A stretch of 64,000 bases of DNA, from assembly GCF_028473745.1 (NCBI RefSeq), contig NZ_CP101137.1, positions 992,001 through 1,056,000 of the forward strand, in the 5' to 3' direction. The notes below the pieces were generated by a model. The model searched no databases and was not told the DNA's origin. It saw only the letters and a list, made by a program, of their open reading frames with translations. Positions within the stretch are counted from its first letter, which is position 1; each line of letters starts with the position of its first letter. Both the position numbers and the translations under genes were made by a program. Origin of the DNA: Streptomyces sp. M92. GTDB lineage: Bacteria > Actinomycetota > Actinomycetes > Streptomycetales > Streptomycetaceae. Positions 60,690 through 64,000 of this stretch are shown here, one piece after another.

Positions 60690-61483
60690 ATGAGCGACAT
60701 CTACGGCGACTGGCTCAAGCAGCAGCGCGAAGCGGCCGACCTGACGCAGCAGCAGCTGGCCGACATGGCCATCATGACGCGGTCGCACATCGCGCACATC
60801 GAGGCGGGGCGCCGGGTGCCGTCGAAGGAGGACGCGCGACGGCTGGACCGCGCCCTGAACACGGGGAATGTGCTGAGCAGTTTCCTTCCGGAGGAGGACG
60901 CGGCGGTCGCGGACTACTTCGAGGCGGCGCGGCAGCTGGAGTCGCAGGCGGTGACGATCCGGGAGTCGGCTGTGACGTTCGTGCCCGGGCTCCTCCAGAC
61001 CCGGCCGTACGCGCGCGCGGTCCTCGGCACGACGTACCCTCCGTTGACCGCCGAGGAATGTGACAGGCGCCTTGTCACACGCCTCGAACGGGCGAGGCTC
61101 CTTGACGACCCGGTCACGCCCGTCTTCTGGGCGTTGCTGGACGAAGCGCTGCTGCACCGCGTCGTGGGTGATCGAGAAGTCATGGCGGGCAATTGACACA
61201 CATCGCCGGCCTCGCGGAGGCAGGGCGTGTGCGAGTGCACGTGATGCCCCGAGACCGGGGCGCCTAACCGGTGATGCAGAGCATGCTGAGCCTGATGTGG
61301 TTCGAAGACCAGCCGCCCGTGGCGTACTCGGAAGGCATCCACGTAGCCAAGATCCACGACAGTCCGGCCGTCGTCGACCGATTGCAAGGCGCCTACTATC
61401 ACGCGTTGAGCGACGCACTGTCGCTCCGCGAAACGGTCGCCCTGCTCAAGTCGACAGCGAAGGACTACGAAGACGATGCCTGA
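60690..61483 (+). pseudogene. Broken Scr1-type XRE regulator
   Basis: The frame starts well: GDWLKQQREAADLTQQQLADMAIMTRSHIAHIEAGRRVPS is an XRE HTH (about 6-45), followed by the Scr1 region YFEAARQLESQAVTIRESAVTFVPGLLQTRPYARAV. It ends early at residue 168 (VMAGN-stop). A missing C near 61190 would restore VMAGQLTHIAGLAEAGRVRVHVMPRDRGA, but that frame then meets TAA 61265-61267 before the real C-terminus (PVMQSMLSLMWFEDQPPVAYSEG..., to 61483). So it has both a frameshift and a nonsense codon. In Scr1-family loci the regulator pairs with a DUF397 protein, which follows here. A sequencing error cannot explain both lesions. Confidence 0.85.
61059..61079. promoter_or_regulatory. Second TGTGAC/GTCACA dyad, inside the broken XRE gene
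   Basis: TGTGAC (61059-61064), A, GGCGCC, TT, GTCACA (61074-61079): the same half-sites and core as the upstream site, also 21 bp long, 404 bp away. It encodes CDRRLVT in the old frame, so it may be partly coding constraint. Confidence 0.4.
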
Positions 61484-61703
61484 GCCCGTGATCCCGAGCG
61501 CGGCCGAGCTTGTGGGCTGGCGCAAGTCCACCTACAGCGGCAATGAGGCCGGAAGTTGCCTGGAAGTGGTGGACGGGCACCCTGCCGGGATACCCGTGCG
61601 GGATTCGAAGGTTCCCGACGGGCCGGCGTTGCTCCTCTCGACTTCCGGCTGGACGTCGTTCATCACGTCCCTCAAGGAAGACCCCCCTCCCTCCCAAGCG
61701 TGA
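61476..61703 (+). CDS. DUF397 protein, Scr1-type partner
   Basis: A 75-residue protein with the DUF397 pattern WRKSTYSGNEAGSCLEVVDG, VRDSKVPDGPALLLSTSGWTSFITSLK. Its ATG overlaps the end of the broken XRE gene, as in intact HTH/DUF397 pairs. DUF397 partners bind and counter the XRE regulator and act in development and secondary metabolism control. Because the regulator is broken here, this protein may be orphaned. Confidence 0.85.
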   Translation: MPEPVIPSAAELVGWRKSTYSGNEAGSCLEVVDGHPAGIPVRDSKVPDGPALLLSTSGWTSFITSLKEDPPPSQA

Positions 61704-61789
61704 ACACATCGCCCTCAACTGTCCTCCGGTCGCTCATATGAGTGCCCAAATGACATTCACCCCCCAACTGCTCACGCTTTTTCCCGGCC

Positions 61790-62398
61790 ATGAGCCCCGC
61801 CTCCTGGCCGTACCGCAACCCCCTCGGCACCGGAAACGTGATCAGCACGGTGCGCACCCTGATGCGCACCGACGGCCTCACCGTGTCCGTGACCGCCATC
61901 GCCCGCGCCTCCGGCACCTCGCGCAACTATTTGTACGAAAACTGGAAGACCGCCTCCAGGCTGCACCTGCGCGCGCTCCAGACGGAACTCGCCCGAGCCT
62001 TCGACGAGGCGGACCGTACTCACCCGAGCGACGGCACCGTCGACGGAATCGTGCGGCACCTGACACAGGTCGTACGCATCGTCCGGCGTCATCCCACGAC
62101 GGCCGCCGTCGCCCGAACCTCGCACACGGCGCTGCCCCGGGCGCATGCCGCGACGGACGGCGCCCTGGTGCAGCTGGTCACCGGACGCGTCAGCGATCTG
62201 CTGCACCCCCTCGCCCCGCGCGGCGGCGTGTGGAGCGATGCCGCCCTGTTCTCCAGGCCTTGGAAGGTCCTGTGGATCGCCCGTCCCGCCGCCCTCTGTC
62301 CCGAGGCCGTCGGTGACCAGGAGTGGGAGGACACCTTGGACGGGGCCTTCGCCGAGTTGCTGCGCGATCTGCTCGCCCCTTGGGCCACGGCGGACTGA
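61790..62398 (+). CDS. TetR-family transcriptional regulator
   Basis: A 202-residue regulator. The N-terminal HTH (NVISTVRTLMRTDGLTVSVTAIARASGTSRNYLYENWKTASRLHLRAL) is TetR-like with the tyrosine in the recognition helix; the rest is the alpha-helical ligand domain (IVRHLTQVVRIVRRHPTTAAVARTSH, ending FAELLRDLLAPW). It has no clear ribosome site at ATG 61790. It precedes the broken GT39 gene by 76 bp and may have controlled it, or another target. Similar TetR genes occur next to membrane sugar-transfer genes. Confidence 0.75.
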   Translation: MSPASWPYRNPLGTGNVISTVRTLMRTDGLTVSVTAIARASGTSRNYLYENWKTASRLHLRALQTELARAFDEADRTHPSDGTVDGIVRHLTQVVRIVRRHPTTAAVARTSHTALPRAHAATDGALVQLVTGRVSDLLHPLAPRGGVWSDAALFSRPWKVLWIARPAALCPEAVGDQEWEDTLDGAFAELLRDLLAPWATAD

Positions 62399-62474
62399 GC
62401 ACGACCCGGGATTCCCAGCTCGCCCCGAGTCGGAGTACGGCCCCCCGCCCAACGCCGACGGAGACGGTGGCGTG

Positions 62475-64000
62475 GTGACGTCTGCCACCACTCCCCCGCA
62501 AGCGGTCCCCGAGCCGCTGCACCGGCCGTCTCCCGCGCCCAGCGCGCCACGCCGGTCGTTGCCGGCGTTGCCCGCCATCCTCGCCCTGGCCGACGGGGCC
62601 GTACTCCTGGAACCCGTCCGGGTCCGGTCTCAACAGCTTCTACAGCGCCGCCGTGCTCAGCGGCACCGAGAGCTGGAAGGCGTGGTTCTTCGGCTCGCTC
62701 GACGCGGGGAACTTCCTGACCGTCGACGAGCCACCCTCCGCCCTGATGGTCATGGGGTTGTCCTGCCGCCTCCTGGGCTACGGCACCTGGCAGACGATGC
62801 TGCCGGTGATCCTGGCCGCGCCCGCGACGATCTGGATCCTGCGCTCCTCCGTGAAGGGTGTGTGGGGCCACGCCGCCGCGGCGATCGCGGCGACAACGAC
62901 CCCGACACGCTCCTCGTCTTCCTGATGGTGGCCGGTGCTGCCCTCAGCCTGCGCGCGGCCCGCAACGGGCGGCTGCTGCCCCTGATCGGCTCGGCGGTCT
63001 GCTTCGGGCTCGCGTTCAACACAGAGATGCTCCAGGGCTAGGTCGCGTTGCCTGCGGTCTTCGTCGTGTACGTGTACGCGACGAACCCCATCGCGGCGCT
63101 GTGCGGGGGCGGCGGCGTCATGCTGCTGCGCGCCTTCCGGGCCGACCGGCGCTGGGTGTGGGTGCTGCCGCTCGCCCTCGGTGTCACCGGCGTATGGGCG
63201 GTCGTGCCGCTGCGCCGGGCCTCGGGCTGGAACTCCTGGCTGTGGCCGGCCATCGCGGTGGTCATGGCGCTGGCGGTCACGAGCCTGCTCGCCTTCCGTT
63301 CCGGGCGCCGGGTGCGGCTGCTGGCGGCGTCCGTGGCTGCGGCCGTCGTCGCCGGGGTCGCGGGTCCGGCGGCGTACGCCTGGTCGGTGCCGTCCGGTTC
63401 GGGCGGCGGCACGGGCGGGACCAACCCGACCGCCGGTCCTTCGACGGGCGGCGGCACGGGCGGGCCGGGCGGCGGAGGCGGCCGGGACCGGTTCCCGGGC
63501 GCGGGGAGGGCCGACCGGGTGGTGAGGCGCCCGGCGGGCAGCCGCAGACCGGTCAGGGCGGCCCCGGCGGCGGTTCCTTCCCGGGCGGCGGCGAGAAGGA
63601 CCAGACTCCGGGTGGCGCGACCGGCTCGGCCCCGGACGGCACACCGCCAGGCACCGGCGCGGGCGGGCAGCCGGACAGCACGAGCACCGAGCTGGTCGCC
63701 TACCTGAAGAAGCACCAGGACGGCGCCAAGTGGCTGCTGGCCGTCCCCAGTTCGCAGAGCGCCGTCCAGCTCATCCTCGGCAGCGGCGAACCGGTCGTCT
63801 CCATGTGGGGCCGGTCGGGCAGCGACAACGCGATGACCCTCGCCCGGCTCAAGCAGCTGGTGGAGAAGGGCGAGTTGCACTACGTCCAGGTCGGCGGGGG
63901 CATGGGCGGCGGTTCCGGGACCGGTTCCCAGGTGACCCGGTGGGTGCAGGAGCACGGCACGGCCGTGGAGGCGAGCGAGTACGGCACCTCGGGCCTCTAC
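62475..64000 (+). pseudogene. Degraded GT39-type (PMT/ArnT-like) mannosyltransferase, runs off the window
   Basis: The start GTG 62475 gives VTSATTPPQAVPEPLHRPSPAPSAPRRSLPALPAILALA, then the frame shifts. Further segments in other frames are clearly one family: SFYSAAVLSGTESWKAWFFGSLDAGNFLTVDEPPSALMVMGLSCRLLGYGTWQ; DTLLVFLMVAGAALSLRAARNGRLLPLIGSAVCFGLAFNTEMLQG then TAG (63040-63042); VALPAVFVVYVYATNP; GGGGVMLLRAFRADRRWVWVLPLALG; and the glycine-rich C-terminal domain to 64000. Between YATNP and GGGG a large block normally holding the middle membrane helices is missing. The gene has frameshifts, a stop and internal deletions, so it is non-functional. Intact relatives transfer sugar from a polyprenyl donor at the membrane. 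Confidence 0.85.

Overview
The window is about 64 kb of very GC-rich actinobacterial chromosome, almost certainly Streptomyces. The strongest marker is the aerial-hypha coat locus (a long sortase-anchored chaplin, a short chaplin and two divergent rodlins, 4992-7477), in the order described for S. coelicolor chpA-chpD-rdlA-rdlB. Codon use, overlapping GTGA/ATGA start-stop junctions, many GTG starts and many lipoproteins and TAT/Sec substrates fit this. No rRNA, tRNA, CRISPR array or insertion sequence was recognised.

Layout. (1) 1-4752: end of an exopolysaccharide-type cluster (glycosyltransferase tail, Wzz-like protein, CelD/BcsL-type acyltransferase, secreted GH26 hydrolase, ATP-grasp enzyme). 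(2) 4992-7477: chaplin/rodlin island with strong hairpin terminators and two matching, divergent rodlin promoters. (3) 7558-15993: acyl-CoA ligase, von Willebrand lipoprotein, an ABC exporter whose ATPase is fused to an extracytoplasmic alpha/beta hydrolase, and a lipoprotein. (4) 16057-22970: methylmalonate-semialdehyde dehydrogenase, a gene-poor 0.8-kb stretch, small HTH, GNAT and alcohol dehydrogenase genes, and a copper module (CsoR-like operator, CopZ, CopA). (5) 22971-27356: a 0.6-kb intergenic region with a candidate RNA, citrate synthase and RecD2 helicase. (6) 27423-32902: mixed accessory genes (Uma2-like, truncated anti-sigma kinase, ankyrin/HEAT, TOPRIM, ArsR-SRPBCC fusion, ECF41 sigma factor divergent from an AhpD-like protein). 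(7) 32936-33724: a large imperfect inverted repeat around a perfect 17-bp hairpin. (8) 33879-39759: ribose operon (LacI, RbsA, fused RbsC-RbsB, RbsK, RbsD). (9) 39966-45372: an overlapping three-gene sugar or polyol catabolic operon of unknown substrate, its LacI regulator and a second TIM-barrel isomerase. (10) 45385-49055: ABC-F protein, EamA exporter, LysR regulator. (11) 49918-59916: secreted GH3 N-acetylglucosaminidase, lipoprotein, S37 tripeptidyl aminopeptidase, small secreted protein, fused heterodimer-type ABC exporter, phytase-like secreted protein, small cytosolic protein. (12) 59927-64000: a decaying region with two small genes, a broken Scr1-type XRE regulator with its DUF397 partner, a TetR gene, and a heavily broken GT39 mannosyltransferase running off the end.

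The genes serve cell-surface assembly (coat proteins, polysaccharide, exporters), secreted polymer and peptide scavenging (NagZ-type, GH26, S37), sugar uptake under LacI control, and core carbon metabolism (citrate synthase, mmsA, acyl-CoA ligase). The points most worth following up are the giant inverted repeat, the hydrolase-ABC fusion, the uncharacterised LacI-controlled catabolic operon with an internal operator, the candidate RNA beside citrate synthase, and the paired 21-bp operator-like sites around the broken XRE gene.
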